A stretch of 64,000 nt of DNA from Candidatus Bipolaricaulota bacterium (GCA_022838705.1 JALHJZ010000004.1:1-64000), one strand, 5' to 3'. Shown: positions 42,201 through 50,699, numbered from the stretch's first letter. Notes: generated from the letters alone by a model not told the origin. Made by a program: numbers and translations.

Positions 42201-43074
42201 CGATCTCGGCGACCACGGTCACGCACGGCACCGCGTCCTTGATGCGTTGCTTCACAACCTGGGCCGTATCCCGCGCCTGGGAAGAGGCCTGGGCTGAGGT
42301 CGCCGCCCGGGCCGCGGCGTAGGCGCGCGCGCTTGCCACTGCCTGGGCGGATGCCTTGGCCTGGGCCGCTGCCTCGGCACAGGCCCGGGCCTCAGCCTGG
42401 GCGGCCGCGAGGGCCGCCGCGGCCGCGCGAGCCTGGGCGTAGGCCGCTGCTTCCGCCTCGGCCAACGCCGCAGCCGTCGCCGTGGCGTAGGCCTTCACCT
42501 CCACCGCCGCGGCAGCACAGGCCGCGGCGCTCGCCTCGGCCTCCGCCCTCGCCACCGCGCACGCCCGAACGATCGCCGCCACCGCGGCCGCTGCTTCCGC
42601 GTCCGCGTCCGCGCATGCGGCCGCCGACGCGGCTGCTTCAGCTTGCGCCTGTGCACATGCCGTTGCGAACGCGTGGGCCGCCGCCTCCGCCTGCGCGGCC
42701 GCCGCGGCGCACGCCTGGGCGCTCGCCTCGGCCTCCGCGACCGCCTCTGCACATGCGGTGACCGTCGCCCGCGCCTCCGCCTCGGCGCGGGCCACCGCCT
42801 GGGCCACCGCCTGGGCCGCTGCCCGGGCGTCCGCACTGGCCGCGGACGCCGCCGTGAGGAACGGGGCCACATCGAGTCCCTCCAGGAGCCGTTGGGCCGA
42901 AGCAGCCACGGCCTGGGCTTGAGCTGCCGCTTGGGCTGCCGCGGCGGCCTGAGCCTCAGCGAGGGCCGCAACATCCTGGAGGAACGGCTGGTGCGTGGTC
43001 TGCCCGAGGACGGGGAGAAGCGCCCCCGTAATGAGCAAGGCCAGCGCGACGAACCTACCGAACGCGCTGTTCAT
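39235..43074 (-). CDS. Giant secreted alanine-rich repeat protein with C-terminal Ig-like modules
   Basis: A 1279-residue protein starting at ATG 43074 after GGAGGCGG. A signal peptide (FVALALLITGALLPVLGQ) leads to a region of very high Ala content (about residues 38-805). Across long stretches Ala occupies every second position, with Gln, Glu, Ser, Thr and Cys between, e.g. AEAYAQAQACAVALAHAEA. About 21 cysteines recur, mostly as ACA. A short normal-looking segment (PCVTVVAEIGGTVDALV, about 279-295) splits the repeats into two arms. The C-terminal about 450 residues hold two tandem He_PIG-like modules (each with WDFG, LPASL/LPLGS and KLSGTV/ILTGNL), an Ig-like module and a final beta domain. 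I find no family for the repeat part. A fibre, sheath or adhesive role is inference. Confidence 0.85.
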   Translation of the reverse strand: MNSAFGRFVALALLITGALLPVLGQTTHQPFLQDVAALAEAQAAAAAQAAAQAQAVAASAQRLLEGLDVAPFLTAASAASADARAAAQAVAQAVARAEAEARATVTACAEAVAEAEASAQACAAAAAQAEAAAHAFATACAQAQAEAAASAAACADADAEAAAAVAAIVRACAVARAEAEASAAACAAAAVEVKAYATATAAALAEAEAAAYAQARAAAAALAAAQAEARACAEAAAQAKASAQAVASARAYAAARAATSAQASSQARDTAQVVKQRIKDAVPCVTVVAEIGGTVDALVTAVATASAAAQAAAQATARAEAWAVAQAEAAARAQAQAEAQAQACAFAYAQAEAAARAVAQARAKAEAEARAAASAIAVAHSSAQSQAAACAAAYAEAEAVAAAAAQAIASAQAAAEAEGTAIATACATAQASASAMARAIASAKAQAEAQATACAQACAQADAAAQAMARAVASARATAEARASAAASAHARAQSEASAMSAAVAAAVAEAKAQAATAATAAATARAEATACATAVASASASAAASATAAGTAGSTAYAEAYAQAEGFAAAAVLARAAACAQAAVQAQAAAEAAAGAYARAQAAAAAGVQAVAQAAADAQAAALACVEAQAQAEAEVAAGVQAMAEAIAQAHAAAHAAAEAAVAAYAQAVACVEAYASAQAEAMAHAHAAALAQADAEAYVAVYAQAAATALAKAAAAAYASATAFAGAQASAFACVQALALAEAEAYAQAQACAVALAHAEASATATAEVRVRAAAFAAACAEALAQAQAMAQACAQAAATASTSVEVVPNIEASIQTFIDPQCLQPTCEQYVPPTPTGCPATREIAWDFGQLTAGSSLNSTKSFPTDLASAVASLGVVSATRVSSTLPASLAFDLILSSRQGKLSGTVPREGGKWSVVYNLLDRNQCVVVRLTVTTYTAATTTQCPQLAGLKWDFGEVSTGQHLLTTQAIPAGDLSRFRSAGITRITRISSNLPLGSELNLDLNQGLGILTGNLPTAGANYEVLFGLFDARDCELFRYSVSLRTAAAARVPDLTVQIRVAVEKVCDKEYSHLVTVYWQASGGTAPLFVGPISLVYPNGTTQALVGTFPASGSVGIRANLSGGGSVTVRVQANDSAGRTKTAEQKVDLESCVQIAIPGPIIVRPLGYTLEVYARRQVSVTPGYEELRVPVRITGETEDRVTPFSSTFSAGSQVTLRFPGRIAGGAYGRGPLYYDEWVGDATAPTRKNGTWDARREYYLITVTMGAKVKLVVWYQDIIG
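40660..42962 (-). repeat. Alanine-codon-rich degenerate repeat tract
   Basis: The DNA is dominated by GCC/GCG/GCT codons alternating with CAG, GAG, TGC and others, giving an imperfect six-base periodicity over about 2.3 kb. Because Ala codons are GCN, long open frames also appear in other frames and on the other strand; they are by-products. The copies are degenerate, not identical, so this is an old or selected repeat instead of a recent tandem duplication. Confidence 0.75.
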
Positions 43075-43284
43075 GAGAACCGCCTCCTTCCCTCGCGGGA
43101 AGAGAATGGACCACTATAGCACTTGGCTATCGTGCATGCCAGATATACACGTCCCGGGGGAAAAGGTTCCCCAGCGGCGCTCCCCTTGTCCGTAGACCCT
43201 CGCCGCAACCCGAACCGGCCACGGGCGCACCCGCCCTGGCTTCGGCCGCGGCCCTCGCTACCATACGGTCAGGAGGTGGTGCGG

Positions 43285-43623
43285 ATGCGACTGGCGAACT
43301 ACCACTTCGGGCGCATCGAGGCGGACGGGGTTATCTACAAGCACGACCTCGTCGTCACCCCGACCGAGATCCGCGACTGGCGCCGCCGGGAGGGCCACCG
43401 GGTGTACCCGGAGGATCTCGAACCCGCTCTCGCCGCCACTCCCCAAACGATCGTCATCGGCACGGGGTTCTCCGGGCTCCTCCAGGTGACCGCCGATGCG
43501 GTGCGCGTCCTTAACGGGAGGGCGATCGAGCTCGTCGCCGAGAAGACGGCCGAGGCGGTGGAGGCGTTCAACGACCTCTCCCGCTCGCAGCGGGTGTGCG
43601 CCCTCCTCCATCTCACCTGCTAG
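43285..43623 (+). CDS. Mth938-like domain protein
   Basis: A 112-residue protein with the MTH938/AAMDC fold pattern: YHFGRIEADGVIYKHDLVVTP near the N-terminus, then PQTIVIGTGFSGLLQVTADAV and a C-terminal TAEAVEAFNDLSRSQRVCALLHLTC. The IGTG loop is the family hallmark. Function is unknown; bacterial copies are often single genes. The start ATG 43285 follows AGGAGGTGG. Ten bases separate it from the convergent HAD gene. Confidence 0.85.
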   Translation: MRLANYHFGRIEADGVIYKHDLVVTPTEIRDWRRREGHRVYPEDLEPALAATPQTIVIGTGFSGLLQVTADAVRVLNGRAIELVAEKTAEAVEAFNDLSRSQRVCALLHLTC

Positions 43624-43632
43624 GGGAGGAGG

Positions 43633-44220
43633 CTACGGTCGGCCGTTGAGGAGCCCGCACGAGCGGAGGGCCGACTCCAGGCTCCCCGGATCGCGGAACT
43701 GCCACGCGGTGATCCCGGCCTCGCGCGCCCCCGCAACGTTCTCCAGGACATCGTCGAAGAACAGCGCCTCCGTCGGGGGGCACCCCTCCTCGGCGAGGAT
43801 CCTCCAGTAGAACCGCGGATCGGGTTTGACAAGGCCCATCCGGTGGGACGCGTACACGGCATCGAACGAAGCGAGGAGGCCCAGCCCCTGGAGGGCAAGC
43901 CAGTGGGGCTCCATCGTATTCGTCCCCGCCACGACCCGAGCGCGCCGCCGGACCCGATCGAGCAGGGTGAGGACCGCGGGGTTCGTCCGCGGCCGGAACT
44001 CCCTCTCCCAGAGATCCTCCGCGACCTCCCGCCCCGTCCGGTCGCGGAATCTGGACCAGAACTCGGGGGGGGTGATCGTCCCCGCCATGAGAAGCCGCGT
44101 GTCCTCACCCATGAGGGCGCGGAAGGCCTCCGCGGTCATCCCCAGTTCCGCCGCGATGGCCGGCACCGCATCCGCGTTGTCCACGGCCACGCCGCCCAGA
44201 TCGGAGATCACAAGCCTCAC
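43633..44220 (-). CDS. HAD-family hydrolase (YihX-like)
   Basis: A 195-residue Rossmannoid hydrolase. Motif I is SDLGGVAVDN, the DLGGV form common in YihX-type HAD phosphatases where the second Asp is replaced. Motif II is VVAGTNT, the conserved Lys is in MGLVKPDPRFY, and motif IV is LFFDDVLENV. An alpha-helical cap lies between I and II. The family removes phosphate from small sugars or nucleotides; the substrate is unknown. It is the last gene of the sugar-importer transcript, 3 bases after the permease stop, which hints at a sugar phosphate. Confidence 0.85.
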   Translation of the reverse strand: MRLVISDLGGVAVDNADAVPAIAAELGMTAEAFRALMGEDTRLLMAGTITPPEFWSRFRDRTGREVAEDLWEREFRPRTNPAVLTLLDRVRRRARVVAGTNTMEPHWLALQGLGLLASFDAVYASHRMGLVKPDPRFYWRILAEEGCPPTEALFFDDVLENVAGAREAGITAWQFRDPGSLESALRSCGLLNGRP

Positions 44221-44223
44221 GAG

Positions 44224-45084
44224 CTACCCCTTCTGAGCGGAGAAGAGGCGCGCCCCCCCCACGAAGTACCGCGACAGCCCCAAAAAGAGGACGACCATGG
44301 GCAGGGAGGCGAGGACCGCGGTCGCCATCATCGCCCCCTCATCGGTGAACTTCTCCTCAGCGAACAGCGTGATGTAGAGCGGGATCGTCTGCATCTCACG
44401 GCTCTGGGCGATGAGGAGCGGCCACATGAGGTTATCCCATTGGGTGCGGAAGGTGAGGACGGCCAACGTCGCGATCGCTGGCCAGCTGCTGGGGAACACG
44501 ACACGCCACAGGATCTGCACCTCGCTCGCCCCATCGATGCGGGCGGCATCGAGGATCTCATCGGGGAAGGTGAGGAGGTGCTGGCGCATGAGGAACACGC
44601 CGAACGCGTTCACCAAGAACGGGACGATCAGACCAGCGTATGAGTTCTGCATCCCCATGTTCGTGGTGATGATGTAGAGGGGGATCATGATCACCTGAAA
44701 CGGGATCATCATCGTGGCGACGATGAGGAGCATGATCGCCTTCCTGCCCCGGAACGTGAACTTGGCGAGCCCGTAGCCCGTGACCGTGGACAGGACGACC
44801 GTGGTCAACGTGATCGCGGTGGCGACGAAGAGGGAGTTCACCATGTTCCGAACGAAGTAGAACCGCCCATCGTTCCCCCGGATCGCCTGCCAGAAGTTCT
44901 GCCAGTAGAACGTGTTGGGGATCCACCGGTACGGGATGCGCGTCACCTCGCTCGCCGGCATGAGCGACGCGGTGACCATGAACACGAGGGGACCTAGAAC
45001 GTAGACGAGCATTATCCCTAGGACAAGCCACACCCCAACCGTGGCTGCCACCGACCGACCCTTCGCCCCCTCTCGGCCCCTCAC
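44224..45084 (-). CDS. Sugar ABC importer permease, MalG-like
   Basis: A 286-residue permease with six membrane segments and the binding-protein-dependent transport loop EILDAARIDGASEVQILWRVVFPSSWPAI, as in MalG/carbohydrate-uptake-1 proteins. It lacks a MalE-interacting long loop. The start is GTG 45084, overlapping the MalF-like stop as GTGA. Together with the genes at 45081 and 46078 it forms an importer whose ATPase is not in the window, so it probably uses a shared MsmK/MalK-type ATPase elsewhere. Confidence 0.92.
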   Translation of the reverse strand: MRGREGAKGRSVAATVGVWLVLGIMLVYVLGPLVFMVTASLMPASEVTRIPYRWIPNTFYWQNFWQAIRGNDGRFYFVRNMVNSLFVATAITLTTVVLSTVTGYGLAKFTFRGRKAIMLLIVATMMIPFQVIMIPLYIITTNMGMQNSYAGLIVPFLVNAFGVFLMRQHLLTFPDEILDAARIDGASEVQILWRVVFPSSWPAIATLAVLTFRTQWDNLMWPLLIAQSREMQTIPLYITLFAEEKFTDEGAMMATAVLASLPMVVLFLGLSRYFVGGARLFSAQKG

Positions 45085-45995
45085 AGGTAGCTCACCTCCT
45101 CCGAACGCGCCAGACGGAACTGGAGCCAGCTCAAGAGCAACATGATCGCGAACAGGATCAAACTTAGGGCGCTCGCCCGGCCGATCTGGAAGTTCCGGAT
45201 CGCGGTATAGTACACGTTCAGCGTGATCACATCGATCGGTGCCCGCGGCGATCCGGCCTGGGAAAAGAAGTACTGCGTGCTGAACGTCCGCAAGCACTGG
45301 ATCATCGCCATGACCGAGACGAGGAGCGTGGTCGGTTTGAGGAGGGGGAACGTGATCTTCCAGAACGTCTGCCACACGCTCGCCCCATCCACCCGCGCTG
45401 CCTCAAACAGCGACCGGGGGATGCTTCCGATGCCGGTGATGAAGATGATCGTGAAGTACCCAACGTATTTCCACACGTAGACAAGGATCGTCGAAAGCTG
45501 GAGCATCGCCGGCGCCGCAAGCCAGTTATGGTCTACGCCGGGCGTCCCTGCGATCGTGTTCACGAGCTGGTTGGCAATCCCCCGCGGGTCGAAGATGAGG
45601 AGCCAGATCGCTGCCGCCACGACCGTGGACACCACCGCCGGGGAGAAGAACGCGAGCTGGAGGAACCGCTGGAACTTCCTCCGCGAGGTGATGAACACGG
45701 CGAGGATGAGGCTCAACCCGACGAGGAGCGAGAACGCCCCCCCGGTGAAGATGGCGGTCGCCCGGAGCGAGTTCCAGAACGCCGGCGAGTGGAAGAGGTA
45801 CACGTAGTTCCCAAGCCCGATGAACTTCGGCGGCGCGGTGGAGAGGAGGTGCTTCTGGAAGAAGCTGAGGTAGAGCGCATTCAGGACCGGATAGATGCTG
45901 AACAACCCGAAGAAGACCAAGCTCGGCAGAACGAACGCCCAGCCCCAGCGGCCGCGGCGCTCACAGATCCCCCGCGTGTGCGCGTTTTTCCGCAA
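45081..45995 (-). CDS. Sugar ABC importer permease, MalF-like
   Basis: A permease of about 304 residues with six membrane segments (first WAFVLPSLVFFGLFSIYPVLNAL) and the EAA loop SLFEAARVDGASVWQTFWKITFPLLKP. I choose TTG 45995, which follows GAGGGGGACGAG. A GTG at 46019 is in frame but abuts the base of a strong hairpin. The protein pairs with the MalG-like permease to form the channel. Confidence 0.9.
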   Translation of the reverse strand: MRKNAHTRGICERRGRWGWAFVLPSLVFFGLFSIYPVLNALYLSFFQKHLLSTAPPKFIGLGNYVYLFHSPAFWNSLRATAIFTGGAFSLLVGLSLILAVFITSRRKFQRFLQLAFFSPAVVSTVVAAAIWLLIFDPRGIANQLVNTIAGTPGVDHNWLAAPAMLQLSTILVYVWKYVGYFTIIFITGIGSIPRSLFEAARVDGASVWQTFWKITFPLLKPTTLLVSVMAMIQCLRTFSTQYFFSQAGSPRAPIDVITLNVYYTAIRNFQIGRASALSLILFAIMLLLSWLQFRLARSEEVSYL

Positions 45996-46019
45996 CTCGT
46001 CCCCCTCGCAAGAAAGCAC

Positions 46020-46043
46020 GAGGGCCCGGTCGCCCGGGCCCTC
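46020..46043 (-). terminator. Intra-operon hairpin between binding protein and permease genes
   Basis: GAGGGCCCGG (46020-46029) and CCGGGCCCTC (46034-46043) form a perfect 10-base stem with a TCGC tetraloop. No T-run follows on the minus strand. As in the liv operon, it lies directly after the receptor gene. Confidence 0.6.
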
Positions 46044-46077
46044 TTCCTACCTCAGGTACCCATGTCCCCCACGTGAG

Positions 46078-47355
46078 CTACTTGTACTCCGCGAGGACCT
46101 CGTTCGCCCTCCGGCGCAGCGTGGCCAACGCGTCCTCCGGGGTCACGCCCTGCAGCATCACTGCCTTCACGGCGTCATCGAGGAGCTGCTTGAACTCCGG
46201 GTTGGCCACGTGCAGCTGCACCATCGACGAGCGGGCCATGTCCGCCGCGAACACGTCGCCGAACGGCTGCGCTGCGTACACGTCGGAAGCGAGGAGGTCC
46301 TTCCGGGGCTGGATCAGGCCAGCCTTGGTGAGGTACTCCTCCGGGTTCGAGAGCATGTAGGCGATGAACCGCCACGTCCACTCCTGGGTCTCACGCGAGC
46401 TCTGCGCGTTCACCATGTAGTAGTGTCCGTAGTAGTGGGCGGCCATGTCCCTAACCGCATTCTCGAACACAGGGTACGGGATCACCATCCACTCGCCGCT
46501 CTCGTAGAACGCTGGGTTGTCGTTCCTGATCCGGGCGATCTGGTAGAAGCCGCTCGAACACATCGTCACTTCGTTCCGGTCGAAGTTGAAGAGCGAGCGG
46601 GCGGCCTTGTAGGTGGGGGAACCGAGGTTCTTCCCCAATGGGCCCCACTGCTGGAGGTACCGCAGCACCTGGAGCCACGCCTCATCATTGATGATTGCCG
46701 TCTGCCCGTCCTCACTGAGGAACGCCCCGCCAAGCTGCTCGACCATCGGCAGGAGTTCCTCCAGGTAGTAGGGGTAGCGGAAATCAAATCCCCGGCGCTT
46801 GATGATCTCGCCCTCGCGGATGACGAGCTTCTCCGAGACCTCCATCATCTGCTCCCAGGTTCGCGGGTAGTCCGTATCCGGGTCGAGCCCGACCTCCCGG
46901 AAGTACTTCTTGTTCACGAACACCGACCAGATCGTCAGCTCAAGCGGAAGACCGTACAGCTGGCCGTCCCGATAGACGGGATCGAGGGTCCCCTCGAGGT
47001 ACGCCCCGAGGATCGTGTCCACGTTCGGGTAGCCCACCCACTCCGGCCGCAGCGGCGCGACCCGGCCCATGACGAGGTAGGGATACGCGTCGTTGATCTC
47101 GAGGTTGAACATGTCCGGCCCCTGGCCCGCCGCGAACGCCGTCAACAGCACCTCCGCGATCTTCGCCGACGGGTAGGTCACCCGCTCGATCTTCACCTGA
47201 GGGTACAGCGCCTCGAACCGGCGAATGTACTCCTCCTCAAGCGGCGTCCGGTTGGGGTCCTCATGCGTCCAGAACGTGATCTTGACCGGATTGGCCGCCA
47301 GGGCCACCGCGCCCATCGCCAAGAGAGCTACCGCAATCCATGCCACCCGTTTCAT
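46078..47355 (-). CDS. Sugar ABC importer substrate-binding protein
   Basis: A 425-residue secreted family 1 solute-binding protein. A signal peptide (RVAWIAVALLAMGAVALAA) precedes ITFWTHEDPNRTPLEEEYIRRFEALYPQVKIE and GQGPDMFNLEINDAYPYLVMG, the usual opening of sugar receptors. Many Trp and Tyr residues (FDFRYPYYLEELLP; MAAHYYGHYYMVNAQ) could line a sugar pocket. There is no lipobox Cys, so in a cell with an outer membrane it would be free in the periplasm. ATG 47355 follows AAGGAGGC. A weak promoter candidate (TATACT at 47474-47469, minus strand) lies about 115 bases upstream. Confidence 0.92.
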   Translation of the reverse strand: MKRVAWIAVALLAMGAVALAANPVKITFWTHEDPNRTPLEEEYIRRFEALYPQVKIERVTYPSAKIAEVLLTAFAAGQGPDMFNLEINDAYPYLVMGRVAPLRPEWVGYPNVDTILGAYLEGTLDPVYRDGQLYGLPLELTIWSVFVNKKYFREVGLDPDTDYPRTWEQMMEVSEKLVIREGEIIKRRGFDFRYPYYLEELLPMVEQLGGAFLSEDGQTAIINDEAWLQVLRYLQQWGPLGKNLGSPTYKAARSLFNFDRNEVTMCSSGFYQIARIRNDNPAFYESGEWMVIPYPVFENAVRDMAAHYYGHYYMVNAQSSRETQEWTWRFIAYMLSNPEEYLTKAGLIQPRKDLLASDVYAAQPFGDVFAADMARSSMVQLHVANPEFKQLLDDAVKAVMLQGVTPEDALATLRRRANEVLAEYK

Positions 47356-47553
47356 GTGCGTTGCCTCCTTAGAACCTCACTGGCTTCCCTCTTCCCGTGA
47401 CCGCAACGCCACACCTTCCCTGACGGCTCTCACCCCCCTTGCGGAGCGACAAAACCCGTTCTCTTGCCAGTATACCCCTCGGATCCTGCTTCGCCCAGTG
47501 CGGGTCGCCCCAACGTGGTAGACTCCCTCATCTTGCGAACGGGAGGGAGCACG

Positions 47554-48651
47554 ATGGACAAGGGTAAGGTTGCGTTCCTGGAAAGGTTCCTCACGACGAT
47601 CAGCCCGTCGGGGTTCGAGGCCGAGGCGGCGGCGGTGTGGCGGGAGGAAGCGGGCAAGTTCGCGGAGCGGACATGGGTGGACCTTCACGGGAACGCGTTC
47701 GCGTCCCTCAACGAATCCGGTGCCCCGCGGGTGATGCTCGCCGGGCACATGGACGAGATCGGGCTCATGGTCTCCCACGTCACGGACTCGGGCTACCTCT
47801 ATGCCCGCCCGATCGGGGGCTGGGACGGCCAGATCCTCCCCGGCCAGCGGGTATGGGTGCAGACGAAGGCGGGCCGTGTCCTCGGGGTGATCGGGCGCAA
47901 GCCGATCCATCTCCTCGACGACGAGGACCGCAAGAAGGTGGTCAAGGTTGAGGATCTATGGATCGACATCGGTGCCCAATCGAAGGCCGACGCCCTGAAG
48001 AAGGTCGAGATCGGGGACCCGATCGTCCTCGCCCACAACCCGGACCGGCTGTCCGACGACCTCCTCGTCGCCCGCGGCGTGGATGACCGGATCGGGGCGT
48101 TCGTTGCCCTCGAGGCGCTGCGCGAGCTCAAGGCCCTCAAGCCGAAGGCGGCCGTGTTTGCGGTGGCCACCGTCCAGGAGGAGATCGGCCTCCGCGGGGC
48201 GCGGACGAGCGCCTATGGCCTCGATCCGACAGTGGGGATCGCGGTAGACGTGTGCCACACCACCGACACCCCCGGCACGGAGGGGGAGAAGAAAAGGCTC
48301 GGCGAGATCACGCTCGGCAAGGGCCCTGTGATCGCCCGGGGGCCGAACATCAACCCCAAACTGTTCGACCTCGTGGTGGCGACGGCCAAGAAGGCGAAGA
48401 TCCCGTACCAGGTGGAGCCAGCGCCCGCCGGGACCGGGACGGACGCCAACGCGATCCAGCTCAACCGGGCTGGGGTGGCCACCGCCCTCGTCTCGATCCC
48501 CAACCGGTACATGCACTCCCCGTGCGAGGTCGTGTCGCTCAGCGACGTCGCGAACGCGGCGAAGCTCATCGCCCACGTCGTGGCGGGGCTCGACCCGAAG
48601 ACCGACCTCGTGCCAGGCTCGGGGACAGCGAGGAGGCGCCGGACACGCTAA
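47554..48651 (+). CDS. M42-family aminopeptidase
   Basis: A 365-residue dinuclear-metal peptidase. The metal ligands and catalytic acids are visible: AGHMDEIG (His), RGVDDRIG (bridging Asp), ATVQEEIGLRGA (catalytic Glu and ligand Glu), AVDVCHTTD (Asp) and the late MHSPCE (His). M42 enzymes form tetrahedral dodecamers that trim short peptides in the cytoplasm; some have been described as cellulases or deblocking peptidases. ATG 47554 follows GGGAGGGAG. The C-terminal RRRRTR is an unusual basic tail. Confidence 0.93.
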   Translation: MDKGKVAFLERFLTTISPSGFEAEAAAVWREEAGKFAERTWVDLHGNAFASLNESGAPRVMLAGHMDEIGLMVSHVTDSGYLYARPIGGWDGQILPGQRVWVQTKAGRVLGVIGRKPIHLLDDEDRKKVVKVEDLWIDIGAQSKADALKKVEIGDPIVLAHNPDRLSDDLLVARGVDDRIGAFVALEALRELKALKPKAAVFAVATVQEEIGLRGARTSAYGLDPTVGIAVDVCHTTDTPGTEGEKKRLGEITLGKGPVIARGPNINPKLFDLVVATAKKAKIPYQVEPAPAGTGTDANAIQLNRAGVATALVSIPNRYMHSPCEVVSLSDVANAAKLIAHVVAGLDPKTDLVPGSGTARRRRTR

Positions 48652-48655
48652 CGCC

Positions 48656-50644
48656 CTAGAGGAGGCGCCGCAGCTCGCGGAGCTTGTCGCGGTAGGCGGC
48701 AGCGAGCTCGAACTCCAGCCGCTCCGCGGCAGCTCTCATCTCTCGCTCGAGCGTCCGGATGAGCGCGGCGATCTCTTCCCGCGGGAGCTTCTCGGGCGCC
48801 TGGGGGATCTCGATCGGCTCCGCGCGGCGGCCCGAGAACTCGGCGACGATGTCCCGCACCTCTTTCTCGATCGTGTGGGGCGTGATCCCATGCCGCCGGT
48901 TGTAGGCGAGCTGGATCTCCCGCCTCCGGTTCGTCTCGTCCACCGCTTGGCGGATCGCATCGGTGATCTCGCCCGCGTAGAGGATGACCTTGCCCCGCAC
49001 GTTCCGCGCCGCGCGGCCGATCGTCTGGATGAGGGAGGTCGCCGAGCGGAGGAACCCCTCCTTGTCAGCATCGAGGATCGCCACCAGCGACACTTCGGGG
49101 AGATCGAGCCCCTCCCGCAGGAGGTTGATCCCCACCAGGACGTCGAACTTCCCGAGGCGCAGATCGCGGAGGATGTCCACCCGGTCCAGGGTCTCGATCT
49201 CGGAGTGGAGGTAGCGGGCCCGCACCCCGAGCTCGACGAGGTAGTCGGTGAGGTCCTCCGCCATCCGTTTGGTGAGGGTCGTGACGAGGGCCCGTTCCCC
49301 CCGGTCGGTGACCGCCCGCAGTTCAGCGAGGAGGTGGTCCACCTGGCCCTGGACCGGGTGGACCTCGATCTCGGGATCCACGAGGCCGGTCGGCCGCACG
49401 ATCTGCTCGACGATCTGCGCGGAGGCCCGCCGCTCGTAGTCGGCCGGGGTCGCGGACATGAAGATGACCTGCCCCACCCGCTCCTCGAACTCCCCGAACG
49501 TCAGCGGGCGGTTGTCGAGGGCGGAGGGGAGGCGGAACCCGTACTCGACGAGCGTCCCCTTGCGCGACCGGTCGCCGTGGAACATGCCGTTGATCTGGGG
49601 CACCGTCTGGTGGGACTCGTCGATCACGGTGAGGAAGTCCGGGGGGAAGTAGTCGAGGAGCGTCCATGGCGGTTCACCGGGCGCGCGACCGTCAAGATGG
49701 CGGGAGTAGTTCTCGATCCCTGGGCAGTACCCCATCTCCCGCATCATCTCCAGGTCGAACAGGGTCCGCTGCTCCAGCCGCTGAGCCTCGAGGAGCTTCC
49801 CCGCCGCACGGAGCTCCTTCAGCCGCTCGTCGAGCTCGGCCTCGATCCCCGCCAGGGCCTGCTTCAGGCGCTCCTCCGGCGTCACGTAGTGCGTGGCGGG
49901 GGCGATCGTGGCGCGCGTCCGTTCGCCAAGGACATTCCCCGTCAGCGGATCCACGGTCGAGATCCGCTCCACCTGGTCCCCGAACCACTCGATCCGGTAC
50001 CCCACTTCCTCCGAAGCGGGGATGACCTCCAGGATGTCCCCCCGCAGCCGGAACGTCGCCCGCTCGAACGCGAGCTCGTTCCGCCGGTACTGGAGCATGA
50101 CGAGCTGGCGAAGGACCTCGTCGAGGTCGTACTCCCGCCCCACCTCGAGCATCACGGACAGGGCCGCGTAGTCCTGGGGCGAGCCGAGGCCGTAGATGCA
50201 CGACACCGACGCCACGACGATCACGTCCCGCCGCGCGAGGAGCGACGCCGTGGCGGCGTGGCGGAGGCGGTCGATCTCCTCGTTGATCTGGGCATCCTTC
50301 TCGATGTAGGTGTCGGTCTGCGGGATGTATGCCTCCGGTTGGTAGTAGTCGTAGTAGGAGACGAAGTAGTGGACCGCGTTGTCGGGGAAGAGCTCCCGGA
50401 ATTCGCCGTACAGTTGGGCGGTGAGGGTCTTGTTGTGGGCGATGACGAGGGTCGGGCGCTGGATGTTCTGAATCACGTGGGCGATGGTGAAGGTCTTCCC
50501 CGTGCCCGTGGCCCCGAGGAGGGTTTGGTAGCGATGCCCGGCCCGCAAGCCCGCCGTGAGCTCAGCGATCGCCTGGGGCTGATCGCCCTGGGGCTTGAGC
50601 TTCGTCTTGAGCTGGAACCGCTCCCCGGTCGTGACCTTCGCCAT
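48656..50644 (-). CDS. uvrB: Excinuclease ABC subunit B
   Basis: A 662-residue helicase-like subunit of nucleotide excision repair. Motif I is GATGTGKTFT (about residues 43-52), followed by the beta-hairpin YYDYYQPEAYIPQTDTYIEKD, LLDYFPPDFLTVIDESH, the C-terminal helicase motifs (LVGINLLREGLDLPE, QTIGRAARN) and a UVR motif at the end (LEREMRAAAERLEFELAAAYRDKLREL) that binds UvrC. The start is ATG 50644 or the adjacent GTG 50647. No Shine-Dalgarno is seen, but TACAAT lies seven bases upstream of the GTG, so a leaderless transcript is possible. Confidence 0.98.
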   Translation of the reverse strand: MAKVTTGERFQLKTKLKPQGDQPQAIAELTAGLRAGHRYQTLLGATGTGKTFTIAHVIQNIQRPTLVIAHNKTLTAQLYGEFRELFPDNAVHYFVSYYDYYQPEAYIPQTDTYIEKDAQINEEIDRLRHAATASLLARRDVIVVASVSCIYGLGSPQDYAALSVMLEVGREYDLDEVLRQLVMLQYRRNELAFERATFRLRGDILEVIPASEEVGYRIEWFGDQVERISTVDPLTGNVLGERTRATIAPATHYVTPEERLKQALAGIEAELDERLKELRAAGKLLEAQRLEQRTLFDLEMMREMGYCPGIENYSRHLDGRAPGEPPWTLLDYFPPDFLTVIDESHQTVPQINGMFHGDRSRKGTLVEYGFRLPSALDNRPLTFGEFEERVGQVIFMSATPADYERRASAQIVEQIVRPTGLVDPEIEVHPVQGQVDHLLAELRAVTDRGERALVTTLTKRMAEDLTDYLVELGVRARYLHSEIETLDRVDILRDLRLGKFDVLVGINLLREGLDLPEVSLVAILDADKEGFLRSATSLIQTIGRAARNVRGKVILYAGEITDAIRQAVDETNRRREIQLAYNRRHGITPHTIEKEVRDIVAEFSGRRAEPIEIPQAPEKLPREEIAALIRTLEREMRAAAERLEFELAAAYRDKLRELRRLL

Positions 50645-50699
50645 CACGACGATTGTAGTTCAGAGGGTCGGGGCAGGGGAGTTCCCTCCGCTCCGCGGA

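Noticed and set aside
40180..42226. Very long open frames on the plus strand and in other minus-strand frames across the Ala-rich gene (over 480 codons)
   Set aside because: They arise because GCN-rich repeats rarely contain stop codons in any frame. Their products are Arg/Pro/Gly-rich junk without starts, ribosome sites or motifs, while the frame kept here has a signal peptide and Ig-like domains.
43900..44220. HAD-family gene as inactive because motif I reads DLGG instead of DxD
   Set aside because: DLGGV is the standard motif in the YihX-type HAD subgroup, so it is not evidence of lost function.
45895..47400. A 501-codon plus-strand frame opposite the sugar-binding protein gene
   Set aside because: It is antisense to a clear family 1 binding protein and has no ribosome site or recognisable domain.
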